Of a DNA stretch of 64,000 nucleotides, positions 34,791 to 43,067 are shown piece after piece. The notes under the pieces are model-generated. The model was not told the origin of the DNA and did no database searches. It was given only the letters and a program-made list of their open reading frames with translations. Numbering within the stretch: the first letter of the stretch is position 1; each line of letters opens with the position of its first letter. A program made the position numbers and the translations under genes. Source of the stretch: Pseudoalteromonas sp. NC201 (GTDB lineage: Bacteria; Pseudomonadota; Gammaproteobacteria; Enterobacterales; Alteromonadaceae); contig NZ_CP022522.1 of assembly GCF_002850255.1 (NCBI RefSeq), positions 2,727,125-2,791,124 of the forward strand, read 5' to 3'.

Positions 34791-34837
34791 ATCAGTGCTT
34801 GAGTCTCTGGGGTTAATTCGGGGTTCTGTTCTAACAT
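34478..34837 (-). CDS. Open 5' part of the Sel1/DUF2971-like gene
   Basis: The true beginning of the gene is ATG at 34837 with AAGGAA seven bases before. A short helical cap (MLEQNPELTPETQALIEKAQ) precedes three Sel1 units in frame (GDADAQCNLGLMYINGQGV, CNLGVMYKRGKGV, CNLGVMYERGKGV). The frame is lost at the first unit with the GATGAAAG deletion, and a stop follows shortly. Confidence 0.7.
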   Translation of the reverse strand: MLEQNPELTPETQALIEKAQRGDADAQCNLGLMYINGQGVAQSDEKAVEYYHLAAEQGNALGQCNLGVMYKRGKGVAQSDEKAVKYYQLAAGQGNALGQCNLGVMYERGKGVAQSDESG

Positions 34838-35054
34838 CAATATTCCTTTTAAACTGCTTAACCCCGTAAACATCATGATTGGGGCTGAATGCCCTTATTA
34901 AACGATATTTTGTGATGACTGACAATGGGATAGATTTTAATCAGTAAGTGTAGGTTGTCTGTACTAAGAGGGAATGCTTTCACGTAGTTTGGGCACAAGC
35001 GTGAAAATCGAAGAAGTCTCTGACCCCCACCTCAAATTTGGAAATCTTGTTATT

Positions 35055-35175
35055 GATACTTCGCTTCGTTAGGCTAGGGCTAAGAACAAATTTCTTTTGT
35101 ATCAGCATCGAAGTTATTTGTCGCCATAAATGGCGACCTACATAAAATCGTGGCGTAAAGCCACTCCCACAATAC
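35055..35175 (+). repeat. Palindromic repeat family C, copy 2 (long form)
   Basis: The long form begins GATACTTCGCTTCGTTAGGC, continues through TTTCTTTTGTATCAGCATC and the palindromic core GTCGCCATAAATGGCGAC, and ends TGGCGTAAAGCCACTCCCAC. Copy 4 shares all of these blocks. Confidence 0.8.
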
Positions 35176-35222
35176 TATTTGTGCGAAATCGCTGACACTC
35201 ACCTGAAGCTTAGAGCTGCATT

Positions 35223-35300
35223 ATCAGCATCGAAGTTATTTGTCGCCATAAACGGCGACCTCATAAGGTTGTGGCGTAAAGCAGCTTTCACAAACCGCTC
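35223..35300 (+). repeat. Palindromic repeat family C, copy 3 (short form)
   Basis: This starts at ATCAGCATCGAAGTTATTTG and has the core with one loop change (GTCGCCATAAACGGCGAC, one mismatch in the stem) and the TGGCGTAAAGC tail. The upstream GATACTTCG block is missing. Confidence 0.75.
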
Positions 35301-35342
35301 CACATTGGCATCCACAAAAACAAAGATATATGGAAACATCAA

Positions 35343-36260
35343 CTATGTGTCTCTCAATCTTGGATTGATTGAGCCGTAGTGCTCAAGCATGTAATCTATA
35401 AATAAGCGCAATCTGTACGGCATATTAACGCGGTCGTGATAGAGCATCATTAACCTTCTTGACTGACCCGCCCAATCACTAACCAATTGAATCATCAGGT
35501 TCTGGTCTATCTGATGTTGCGCTATAAAGCGGGGAATAAAACCGATACCCAGACCGTCCCTGACGGCTTGTGAAACCACGTTCAAGTCGTCCGCTTCCAG
35601 ACGAATCATTGTACTGGGAGTATAGCTATACTGCTCTCCACTTTGCTGATTGTGTAACTTCCAGACTCGCACCGGATTACTAAGGATCACTGGCAAATCA
35701 AGTAACTGTTTGGGGTGCACTATGTCGCTATTGAATGCCATGTCCGGACTGGCACAAATTATGGATTCCACGGACCCCAGTGGCCTAGCTATCCAATCCT
35801 GGGGAAAATGCTCGCTAGCCCGAAATGCAATGTCGATATGCTCCCCCTCGATATCGATATTTCTGTTCGACAGTGATAACTCAATTTTAATTCCGGGATA
35901 CGCATGTAAAAAGGCACTAAAGATATGGGCAAGCTGGTGTTGAGCGAGGTTGCTTGGAGCGGATATGCGAATGCAGCCGTGTGCTTCGTGCCTTTGCGCC
36001 GATAAGGCATCACTGATGTCTTGTAACTCACTTAGCAAAGGCCCACAGCGCTTGGCATACTGTGCCCCGCTACCAGTCAATGTTACACGATGAGCATCGC
36101 GGTTTAGCAGCCTCAGTCCGAGGGTATTTTCCAGCTGTTTGATTCGCCTACTCAGAGTTGAAACAGGCATGTTCAGGCTTTGCGCCGCCTGACTAAAGCT
36201 GCCGTGTTGTGTCACAACCCAGAACAAGCGCATATCATCTAGTGAATAGTTATTTTTCAT
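35343..36260 (-). CDS. LysR-family transcriptional regulator
   Basis: The 305-residue protein has an N-terminal winged helix (MRLFWVVTQHGSFSQAAQSL, VSTLSRRIKQLENTLGLRLL) and a periplasmic-binding-like effector domain (about 90-300; GCIRISAPSN, IDIAFRASE, GLGIGFIPRF). It looks like the CrgA/AaeR branch. It is divergent from a DMT-family exporter with 93 bases between starts, the usual layout for a LysR protein and its single target. Confidence 0.93.
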   Translation of the reverse strand: MKNNYSLDDMRLFWVVTQHGSFSQAAQSLNMPVSTLSRRIKQLENTLGLRLLNRDAHRVTLTGSGAQYAKRCGPLLSELQDISDALSAQRHEAHGCIRISAPSNLAQHQLAHIFSAFLHAYPGIKIELSLSNRNIDIEGEHIDIAFRASEHFPQDWIARPLGSVESIICASPDMAFNSDIVHPKQLLDLPVILSNPVRVWKLHNQQSGEQYSYTPSTMIRLEADDLNVVSQAVRDGLGIGFIPRFIAQHQIDQNLMIQLVSDWAGQSRRLMMLYHDRVNMPYRLRLFIDYMLEHYGSINPRLRDT

Positions 36261-36353
36261 TAATGGAATTTAAAGTCTCAAAAAACGGTATTTTTTACCT
36301 TAAATGGAAAATATAAACTAGCAGCTCAATAAGTCAATGAAAAGTAAGGATAT

Positions 36354-37286
36354 ATGAGTACACCAATTCGAACCACAGTGATGATGCTGATCTGCGTATT
36401 TTGTTGGGGCAGTGTTTTTCCCGTTGCCAAAGACATTTTGCTGCACATGTCCGGACTTTCGATGTCAATCTGGCGCTTTGCTATCGCGCTGATCAGCCTG
36501 TTTATTTTTATTCGTCTGGCCCGAATGCGCATGATACCTCTATCGTTAAGCAGGTATCTCATACTTGGCGTTATAGGTGTGATAGGCGTGGGCGGTCTGA
36601 ATTTGGCGTTGTTCTCGGGACTGTCTCATACCTCGGCAACCAATGGCGCGTTAATCATGGCACTCAGTCCCATAGTAACGACCCTGATGGCTGCGTTACT
36701 GAACAAAACACTGATAGCCCGAGTTCAGCTTTTGCAGCTGATGGTCGCTTTTGGCGGTGTATTGCTGGTTGTGGTAAACGGTGACCTGAGGAGCCTTTTG
36801 AACTTACAGCTTAATCATGGAGATATCACTATTATGCTGGGCATGCTTGCTTGGTCAGGTTATACCGTGTGTGGTTCCAAGGTATCGAGCTGGCTGCCGC
36901 CGCTGGAATTTTCTTTGCTTACCATGGCTGCTGGTCTAATTGGGCTATCTGTTGCAAGTGGGTTTCAGGCAAAAGTACACCCAGTAAAAGAGCTGATTGC
37001 ACTACCCTGGCCGTTATTGATGAGCATGCTGTACATAGGTGTGTTTGGCACTGTTGTTGGATATTTGTGTTGGAACAATGGAGTGAAGACACTTGGTTCT
37101 GCCAATGCCTCTTTGTACTTTAATTTAGTGCCAGTGTTCGCAGCTCTGGTTTCTTTGCTGATGGGGCAAAGTGTAACAGGGATTCAACTGGCAGGTATGT
37201 TGATTGTATTAACTGGCCTGACACTACCATTGATGATAAAGCAGGTGACAAGAAACCGAGCCGTAACTTTACCTTTTAAAAGTTGA
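36354..37286 (+). CDS. EamA/DMT-family transporter
   Basis: The 310-residue inner-membrane protein has ten hydrophobic segments in two EamA halves (about 8-140 and 155-300). Typical phrases are VFCWGSVFPVAKDIL, SGLSHTSATNGALIMALSPI, LLNKTLIARVQLLQL, and in the second half GVFGTVVGYLCWNNGVKTL and ANASLYFNLVPVFAAL. Members export amino acids or other small metabolites. The divergent LysR gene is the probable regulator. AAGGA precedes the ATG. Confidence 0.93.
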   Translation: MSTPIRTTVMMLICVFCWGSVFPVAKDILLHMSGLSMSIWRFAIALISLFIFIRLARMRMIPLSLSRYLILGVIGVIGVGGLNLALFSGLSHTSATNGALIMALSPIVTTLMAALLNKTLIARVQLLQLMVAFGGVLLVVVNGDLRSLLNLQLNHGDITIMLGMLAWSGYTVCGSKVSSWLPPLEFSLLTMAAGLIGLSVASGFQAKVHPVKELIALPWPLLMSMLYIGVFGTVVGYLCWNNGVKTLGSANASLYFNLVPVFAALVSLLMGQSVTGIQLAGMLIVLTGLTLPLMIKQVTRNRAVTLPFKS

Positions 37287-37299
37287 GTGAATATATTAA

Positions 37300-37324
37300 A
37301 CGCAAGTGAATAAGACACTTGCGT
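37300..37324 (+). terminator. Hairpin after the DMT transporter
   Basis: The 9-bp stem ACGCAAGTG / CACTTGCGT has a 7-base loop, 13 bases after the stop. There is no U-tract, so it may be a weak terminator. Confidence 0.45.
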
Positions 37325-37420
37325 ATTCATTCAGAATTATTTCATACCATATTTACAGCGCACCACTCAAATTTGAAGTTGCCTTATCAGCATTGATTCA
37401 GATAGTAACGGGTGTTATTT

Positions 37421-37536
37421 GATACTTCGCTTCGTCAGGCTAGGATTGGAACAAATTTCTTTTGTATCAGCATCAAAGTTATTAGTCGCCATAAATGGCG
37501 ACCTACGTAAAATCGTGGCGTAAAGCCTCCCACAAC
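37421..37536 (+). repeat. Palindromic repeat family C, copy 4 (long form)
   Basis: It shares every block with copy 2: GATACTTCGCTTCGTCAGGC, TTTCTTTTGTATCAGCATC, core GTCGCCATAAATGGCGAC and TGGCGTAAAGCC. It lies between the DMT transporter and tyrA, at the right edge of the accessory segment. Confidence 0.8.
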
Positions 37537-37573
37537 GCTATTCGCACTGTGATGTAGGAGGCATAACTTGGCG

Positions 37574-38722
37574 CTAAATACTTTCCTCATAATCCAACAC
37601 TTTCGCGTCATTGGCTTTGTTAAGCAGGCCTCGGCTTTGTGATAGGAAGTGTTTCGCGCTTTCTGAGAAATACTGTTTGGCTTGTGAGAAAGATTGCATT
37701 AGACCTTCTTTATCGCCTTGTTGTAGCTTGGTCAATGTCTGCTCAAAGGTATCTTGATAGCTTGCCAATAACCCTTCTACATCATTAAATTGCGCGAGCA
37801 TAATATCTGAATAAAGTTCAGGGGATTGCGCAAATAGTCGCCCAACCATCATCAGCTCTAATTGGTAGATAGGCGATGAGCAGCTCCTTAGCTCTTTTAA
37901 TGAATGGCACTGCTTAGATAAGAACTGACCGTATACAAACGTAGTTAAGTGGCGCATTACCTGAATGATCTGCATGGATTGGTCGTGTTTTTTAGCGTCC
38001 ATCGGTACCAACTGGCTGCCCCAGATCTTTAGTTGCTTGATTAATCCTTCGCATTGCTTTGGCATACGTCCTTCGCACACCACGACAGTTTGCTTAACCC
38101 AGTGAGATATATCTGGACCAAACATAGGGTGTAGACCGACCACAGGGCCGTTGTGCTTGTTCATTAGTACTTTGAGCGGGGCTTGCTTCACAGAGGTAAT
38201 ATCTGCAAGAATACAATCATCAGGTAGCGCTGGTAACTCGTTAACGACTTGCTCTAGCGCGTTAATTGGTACGCTCACCAGCACCAATTTTGCATCACTC
38301 AGTAGCTCAGTAGCCTGTGATTGATTGTCTTTGTCTAAAATGCGTACTTCGTAGCCTGAGCGTCTAAACTGTTTCGCAAACAATTTACCCATGGCACCTT
38401 GGCCGCCGACAATAACGACCGGCGACATTTTTGGTGCAGCACAGGCGAGTTCACTTTGCTGGTTTTCGTAGGCTTCTCGCATCATGCGACGCAGAATATC
38501 TTCGACTAAATCAGGGTTTACCCCTTTGGCATCAGCTTCTGCGCGCCGGGCTTTGATCAGCTCAGCTTCGCGCTTCGGCACATGTAGCGGTGCGCCCTTT
38601 TGCTGTTTTATTTTTCCAACCTGTTCGGTCAATGCTTTGCGCTTTGCAAGTAGCGCGACAAGCTCGCTATCGCAATCATCTATTGCAACGCGTATTGCTT
38701 CTAAATCGTTAGCCCCATTCAT
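37574..38722 (-). CDS. tyrA: Bifunctional chorismate mutase / prephenate dehydrogenase
   Basis: The 382-residue cytosolic enzyme converts chorismate to prephenate and then 4-hydroxyphenylpyruvate for tyrosine. Residues about 1-90 are an AroQ chorismate mutase (LEAIRVAIDDCDSELVALLAKRK). A Rossmann dehydrogenase follows (VVIVGGQGAMGKLFAKQF, LVSVPINAL, LADITSVKQAPL, GLHPMFGPD) with a helical dimerisation half. A TyrR-box-like site stands two bases before the ATG, and no clear ribosome-binding site is visible. In E. coli tyrA lies beside pheA. Here 24 kb of other DNA separates them. Confidence 0.97.
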   Translation of the reverse strand: MNGANDLEAIRVAIDDCDSELVALLAKRKALTEQVGKIKQQKGAPLHVPKREAELIKARRAEADAKGVNPDLVEDILRRMMREAYENQQSELACAAPKMSPVVIVGGQGAMGKLFAKQFRRSGYEVRILDKDNQSQATELLSDAKLVLVSVPINALEQVVNELPALPDDCILADITSVKQAPLKVLMNKHNGPVVGLHPMFGPDISHWVKQTVVVCEGRMPKQCEGLIKQLKIWGSQLVPMDAKKHDQSMQIIQVMRHLTTFVYGQFLSKQCHSLKELRSCSSPIYQLELMMVGRLFAQSPELYSDIMLAQFNDVEGLLASYQDTFEQTLTKLQQGDKEGLMQSFSQAKQYFSESAKHFLSQSRGLLNKANDAKVLDYEESI

Positions 38723-38724
38723 GA

Positions 38725-38742
38725 TGTAAACTTATATATACA
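38725..38742 (-). promoter_or_regulatory. TyrR-box-like operator at the tyrA start
   Basis: TGTAAA-N6-TATACA differs by one base from the TyrR consensus TGTAAA-N6-TTTACA. It ends two bases from the tyrA ATG, so bound TyrR would overlap the translation start region or a promoter just upstream. Confidence 0.55.
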
Positions 38743-38880
38743 GTAGTAAATTAAATAATACACCGAGTCTAACAAGAAGTACGCCGCTTTAAAAGTAAGC
38801 AACCATGAAAATATCGTGACAAGACGCCTGATATGTCAGTGAGTATTCACAGAATGGAAATAATGAGAGGGATAAAACCA

Positions 38881-38911
38881 AAACAGGCCGCATAAAGCGG
38901 CCTGTTTTATC
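38881..38911 (-). terminator. Terminator of the rpsP-rimM-trmD-rplS operon
   Basis: The 10-bp stem AACAGGCCGC / GCGGCCTGTT has a 5-base loop, with a T-rich tail on the minus strand, 23 bases after the rplS stop. Confidence 0.88.
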
Positions 38912-38933
38912 TGCATTTGATAAATGCGACGTA

Positions 38934-39293
38934 TTAGTTAAGTTTCTCTTTAATACGTGCAGATTTACCAGAACGCTCACGTAGGTAGTAAAGCTTAGCG
39001 CGACGAACCGCACCACGACGCTTAACTGCTACGCTGCTGATAAGAGGGCTGTGCGTTTGGAATACACGCTCAACACCTTCACCGCTTGAAATCTTACGAA
39101 CAGTGAAAGATGAGTGTAGACCACGGTTACGCTTAGCGATTACAACACCTTCAAAGGCCTGTAGACGCTCTTTGTTACCTTCTTTTACGCGTACCTGTAC
39201 AACTACTGTATCACCAGCGCCGAACGCAGGTACGTCTTGCTTAAGCTGTTCAGCTTCAAGCTCTTTAATAATATTTTGGTTTACTTTTGCCAT
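38934..39293 (-). CDS. rplS: 50S ribosomal protein L19
   Basis: The 119-residue protein of the large subunit lies at the interface with 30S. Full family pattern: [59 protein letters not shown] and [15 protein letters not shown]. The start is set at MAKVNQ (39293) rather than 12 bases upstream, by family comparison. It is the last gene of the rpsP operon. Confidence 0.97.
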   Translation of the reverse strand: MAKVNQNIIKELEAEQLKQDVPAFGAGDTVVVQVRVKEGNKERLQAFEGVVIAKRNRGLHSSFTVRKISSGEGVERVFQTHSPLISSVAVKRRGAVRRAKLYYLRERSGKSARIKEKLN

Positions 39294-39326
39294 TTTATTT
39301 CTCACATTCCTAGGTGTAACTGTCTT

Positions 39327-40094
39327 CTAGCCACAAGCTTGGCCATTCTCTTGCTGAAATTCAGCAAGTAATGCCGCCTGCTCCTCAGTCAGAGCTAGGT
39401 TACGCAACAAGTCAGGACGACGTTGCCAAGTTCTACCCAAAGACTGCTTTAAGCGCCATTTGGCTATTTCTTGGTGGTTTCCGCTGAGTAATACAGCAGG
39501 CACCTGTTTATCATCCAATGTTTCCGGCCGAGTATAATGAGGACAATCCAACAAGCCATCCGAAAATGAATCTTGTTCTGCTGATTGGTTATGACCTAAC
39601 ACACCTGGCACTAATCGTGCGACTGCATCGATTAATGTCATGGCTGGTAACTCACCACCGCTCAGTATAAAATCGCCGATGGACCACTCTTCGTCTATAT
39701 AAGACTCGATGATCCGCTCATCAATACCTTCATAACGACCCGCTACTAAAATCAACTTTTCAGATTGCGCCAATTCAGTCGCACCTTGTTGATCTAGCTT
39801 TCGCCCTTGAGGGGACATATAAATTACTTTAGCGCCTGCTCCTGCTGCCGTTTTGGCATCAAGAATAGCTTTTTTAAGAGGCTCAACCATCATCAACATT
39901 CCCGGGCCACCACCATAAGGGCGGTCATCCACGGTTTTATGTTTATCAGTGGCGTAGTCTCTTGGGTTCCAACAATTAAACTCAATCAAGCCGTTTTTCA
40001 CAGCTCGACCCGTTACGCCTTGCTGAGTTATCGCATCAAACATGTCGGGAAAAAGTGAAACCACTCCAACCCATAGCTTTTGCTGATCGCTCAT
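39327..40094 (-). CDS. trmD: tRNA (guanine37-N1)-methyltransferase
   Basis: The 255-residue SPOUT methyltransferase makes m1G37 in tRNAs, preventing +1 frameshifts. Signatures: [77 protein letters not shown] (trefoil-knot AdoMet site, about residues 115-150) and [14 protein letters not shown]. The ATG at 40094 overlaps the rimM stop by one base (TAATG), which implies coupled translation; a longer frame reaching 40112 is rejected. Confidence 0.97.
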   Translation of the reverse strand: MSDQQKLWVGVVSLFPDMFDAITQQGVTGRAVKNGLIEFNCWNPRDYATDKHKTVDDRPYGGGPGMLMMVEPLKKAILDAKTAAGAGAKVIYMSPQGRKLDQQGATELAQSEKLILVAGRYEGIDERIIESYIDEEWSIGDFILSGGELPAMTLIDAVARLVPGVLGHNQSAEQDSFSDGLLDCPHYTRPETLDDKQVPAVLLSGNHQEIAKWRLKQSLGRTWQRRPDLLRNLALTEEQAALLAEFQQENGQACG

Positions 40095-40627
40095 TAAAAC
40101 GCTGGATCCCAATCTACCGTAATTTTTCTCTCGTCATGATTAATATCCGAAATAACAGAATCTGTTAAAAATGGAATTAATCTTTCCGATTGGCCAAATG
40201 CATCTTTTTTGTTTGCTTTCACAACCAAAACGTCATTTGAACCAGTCTCCATCAAGTCATCAACTATGCCTAAGTCGTAGCCTTTATCGGTTACTACTGA
40301 CATGCCGATGAGATCTCGCCAATAAAACTCCCCTTCAGGTAATTCAGGAAGCTGCTCAGCATAAACAGCGATTTCAGCATTGGTATAAGCCACTGCTTCG
40401 TCTCTGTCGTTTACCTGTGCAAATTTAGCGATATATCCCTTGTTGTGACGACGCCAGTCGCTCACTTCAAGGTTTTGCCATTTACCTTGTTGCCCTATCA
40501 ACCATGGGCTGAAATCGAAGATCCCTTGGGGATCGTCAGTAAATGAATGCACCTTAAGCCAACCCTTGATGCCATAAGGAGCACCAAGCTTACCAACAAC
40601 GATTGTCGAGGTTTTACTTTGACTCAT
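40094..40627 (-). CDS. rimM: 16S rRNA processing protein RimM
   Basis: The 177-residue 30S assembly factor binds S19 and helps mature the 3' major domain. The N-terminal RimM barrel has [22 protein letters not shown], and the C-terminal PRC-like barrel starts with [14 protein letters not shown] and ends [11 protein letters not shown]. It sits between rpsP and trmD in the conserved operon. Confidence 0.97.
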   Translation of the reverse strand: MSQSKTSTIVVGKLGAPYGIKGWLKVHSFTDDPQGIFDFSPWLIGQQGKWQNLEVSDWRRHNKGYIAKFAQVNDRDEAVAYTNAEIAVYAEQLPELPEGEFYWRDLIGMSVVTDKGYDLGIVDDLMETGSNDVLVVKANKKDAFGQSERLIPFLTDSVISDINHDERKITVDWDPAF

Positions 40628-40644
40628 GGTTACACTTACGCCTA

Positions 40645-40893
40645 TTAAGCCGCTTTACGAGCGTCTTTAACCAGCTTCGCAACACGATCTGAAAGAGCTG
40701 CACCTTGACCTACCCAGTGATCAACACGAGATAAATCTAAACGTACTTTTTCTTCCTGACCTGCAGCGATAGGGTTAAAGAAACCTACCTTCTCGATGAA
40801 ACGACCGTCACGCGAGAAACGGCTATCCGCAACCACGATTTGATAGAATGGACGCTTTTTAGCGCCGCCACGTTGCAAACGAATAGTTACCAT
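40645..40893 (-). CDS. rpsP: 30S ribosomal protein S16
   Basis: The 82-residue protein has the usual beginning [20 protein letters not shown], then [19 protein letters not shown] and a C-terminal helix. It is the first gene of the rpsP-rimM-trmD-rplS operon. In E. coli ffh is directly upstream. Here an oppositely oriented esterase gene lies between them. Confidence 0.97.
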   Translation of the reverse strand: MVTIRLQRGGAKKRPFYQIVVADSRFSRDGRFIEKVGFFNPIAAGQEEKVRLDLSRVDHWVGQGAALSDRVAKLVKDARKAA

Positions 40894-41149
40894 ACCGTCC
40901 TCTACATAGATTGACTGTTTTCATTAATAAGTTTGTACTTCCCATTACGGGAAGCTCGGGCATTTTACGCATTTTCACGCGCAATGCAAGTTAATTCCAA
41001 AGTTGATGCTTTATTAGACCCTGCTACAAAGTTACCGCTGAAGTTTCGCACGCCACATTCGTCCCAATAGTGGTACAAAAAATTGACTTTTTCAGCACTG
41101 CTGGAAAGTTGAGGGTCCCTGTTGTTTCATTTATAAGGAAAGCACACAT

Positions 41150-42808
41150 ATGAACCAAATGCGCAAAGCAAAACGTTCAATTAAACATCTACTTCTAGGT
41201 ATACCACTCTTTTCTTTTGCGCTCGTTGCTACTTCAACACTTGCAGCAAGCAATGAAGAAATAACGGCTTGTAAACTGTTACGTTTTGGTGACTTCTCGC
41301 AGCTAGAGCAAGGTAATGCTGCAATGAGTATCACCAACGCAGAATATGTACCAAGCCAAACCCTAGATGCCGACACCGAACTCTGGACATATAAGTATAG
41401 TCGCCTATTGGGTGCACCTATACCAAAAGGAATAAACTCTTTACCTGAGCACTGTTTGGTTGAAGGCTATGCGGCACCGACGATACGTTTTCAGCTTAGG
41501 TTGCCAATGAATCAAGTTTGGAACCAACGTTTCTTACTCAATGCCTGTATGGGCTTTTGTGGCGAAGTATCCAACTACCCAACGATGGCTGGCGTTATGC
41601 GTAATTACGCGACCATGTCTCATGATGGCGGCCATACTGCTGCCGGATTCGATGGTTTGTGGGCTAAAAACAATGTGCCATTAAGGGAGGACTTTGCCTA
41701 CCGAGCGAATCATGTGGTTGCTGTTGCAGCAAAGGTGGTTATTGAGCGCTTTTATAGTAAACAACTTACGTACTCATTTATATCGGGTTGTTCGAAGGGA
41801 GGTCATGCAGGGATAATGGCCGCAAAGCGTTACCCAAATGATTTTGATGGCGTGATTGCCAGAGGACCGACGATTAATTACACCAAAGTCAACCTAATTA
41901 ACTGCATGGATAACGCAAAAGCTATTTTGGATGAAAACGATAACGCACTGTTCGATGCAAGCTACACTGACTTTATTTCACAGGCCGTCATGCAAGCTTG
42001 CGACCATAAAGATGGCTTAGTTGATGGATTAATAAGCGACCCAAGACGCTGCGATTTTGACCCGCAAACGCTCCTGTGCAGCAACAACACCACGGGTAAA
42101 TGCCTGACACCTCGCCAAGTTAACGCAATTAAGGACATATATGCACCATCCTACGACCAACAAGGTAACGTCATTTATGGCGGCCTACCCTATGGCTCCG
42201 AGCCTGAATGGACAGGTTGGTTGTTTCCTGAAGCACCGTTTATCAAGCCTTATCACTATTATGCTGCAACCGAGTACTTAAAGTACTTGGCTTTTCCTCG
42301 AGAAAGATACAATCAAGGCAACTGGAGAGACTTTTCTTATAACAATGAGGTTGGCGAGCTTTCACTTATCTCAAGCTTTATGGACGCCGATCACCCTGAT
42401 CTCACTGGATTTAAAAATAGCGGTGGCAAAATGATTGTATTACATGGATGGTCAGACGCTGCAATACCCGCATATGCAACTATTGATTGGTATAAGTCAG
42501 TTATCAACTATATGGGTAAAGACAACACCTACGACTTTGCTCGGCTATTCTTGCCACCAGGATTGGTGCATTGTGGTATCGAGGGACCTGGCGCTGAAAC
42601 CTTTGATGCTATCACAGCGTTAGTGCATTGGCTTGATACAGGCATAGCACCGGATGCGCTTATGACACAAAAAGAAGATCCGCAGGGTAATATTCTTTTC
42701 ACTCGCCCTGTTTACCCCTATCCACAAGAAGCCCAGTACATTGGTACAGGCGACCCTAAAAAAGCAGAAAACTTTAGGCCAATAGTGCCCAATTTTAAGA
42801 ATAACTAA
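41150..42808 (+). CDS. Secreted tannase / feruloyl esterase family protein
   Basis: The 552-residue protein has a Sec signal peptide (about 10-33, ending ATSTLAA) and an alpha/beta-hydrolase tannase domain. The catalytic serine lies in SGCSKGGHAG, the aspartate in HGWSDAAIP and the histidine in GLVHCGIEGPG. The cysteines beside the Ser and the His form the family's CS-D-HC disulfide motif. Extra cysteine pairs suggest a stable exported fold. Relatives hydrolyse gallate, ferulate or terephthalate-type esters; the substrate here is unknown. It interrupts the usual ffh-rpsP neighbourhood on the opposite strand. Its stop codon overlaps the target duplication of a family B element. Confidence 0.92.
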   Translation: MNQMRKAKRSIKHLLLGIPLFSFALVATSTLAASNEEITACKLLRFGDFSQLEQGNAAMSITNAEYVPSQTLDADTELWTYKYSRLLGAPIPKGINSLPEHCLVEGYAAPTIRFQLRLPMNQVWNQRFLLNACMGFCGEVSNYPTMAGVMRNYATMSHDGGHTAAGFDGLWAKNNVPLREDFAYRANHVVAVAAKVVIERFYSKQLTYSFISGCSKGGHAGIMAAKRYPNDFDGVIARGPTINYTKVNLINCMDNAKAILDENDNALFDASYTDFISQAVMQACDHKDGLVDGLISDPRRCDFDPQTLLCSNNTTGKCLTPRQVNAIKDIYAPSYDQQGNVIYGGLPYGSEPEWTGWLFPEAPFIKPYHYYAATEYLKYLAFPRERYNQGNWRDFSYNNEVGELSLISSFMDADHPDLTGFKNSGGKMIVLHGWSDAAIPAYATIDWYKSVINYMGKDNTYDFARLFLPPGLVHCGIEGPGAETFDAITALVHWLDTGIAPDALMTQKEDPQGNILFTRPVYPYPQEAQYIGTGDPKKAENFRPIVPNFKNN

Positions 42809-42810
42809 GT

Positions 42811-43006
42811 AACCTGAGGTTTGGATAAGGAATGTTCCAACTCATTGTTGCTAAAGCACAACTTAGTTTTTTCCTTGTCTAGCCAGCAAGTTTTAGGGAA
42901 AACAAGGCGAATTTACGCACCAATAGCTGGCTATTGGAAGTGAATTCAACGCAGTTAGCGCTAAAACTGGCTGCTAGAAAGGTATTAATTATCCGAAGCT
43001 CAGGTT
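42811..43006 (+). mobile_element. Family B miniature inverted-repeat element, copy 1 (196 bp)
   Basis: It is bounded by AACCTGAGGTTTGGATAA and its inverse with 16 of 18 matching bases, and flanked by AAGT on both sides (42807-42810 and 43007-43010). The left duplication begins inside the tannase stop codon. It is non-coding and shares internal sequence with copies 2 and 3, but lacks the roughly 47-bp GGTACC segment of copy 3. Confidence 0.9.
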
Positions 43007-43010
43007 AAGT

Positions 43011-43041
43011 AAACAAAAAGGCAAGCCCCATGGCTTGCCTT
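43011..43041 (-). terminator. Terminator of ffh
   Basis: The stem AAGGCAAGCC / GGCTTGCCTT has a 4-base loop, followed on the minus strand by TTTTTGTTT, 27 bases after the ffh stop. Confidence 0.88.
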
Positions 43042-43067
43042 CACATTATACAAACTATAAAACGGTG

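Larger units (their letters stand above)
31972..34837 (-). pseudogene. Sel1-repeat protein with C-terminal DUF2971-like domain, frame broken in the repeat array
   Basis: One gene can be followed from the ATG at 34837 (AAGGAA upstream; MLEQNPELTPETQALIEKA) through about fifteen Sel1 repeats to a C-terminal domain ending at 31972. Intact units read (C)NLGVMYERGKGVAQSDEKA with 36 residues (108 bp). In the middle of the array (about 33.29-34.49 kb) many units are 104-107 or 109-111 bp long, so the frame breaks repeatedly. A 2-base loss turning GATGAGAAAG into GATGAAAG recurs in about nine units. No signal peptide is present. Either a true pseudogene or consensus error in a hard-to-assemble repeat; flanking DNA is clean, which favours error. 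Confidence 0.7.
34877..35342. other. Non-coding stretch holding repeat C copies 2 and 3
   Basis: No gene was recognised between the Sel1 gene start and the LysR gene end. Two copies of repeat family C occupy about half of it. Confidence 0.7.

Noticed and set aside
34496..34816. Plus-strand open frame over the Sel1 array
   Set aside because: It is the antisense of repeat units; it stays open only because the 108-bp period is a multiple of three.
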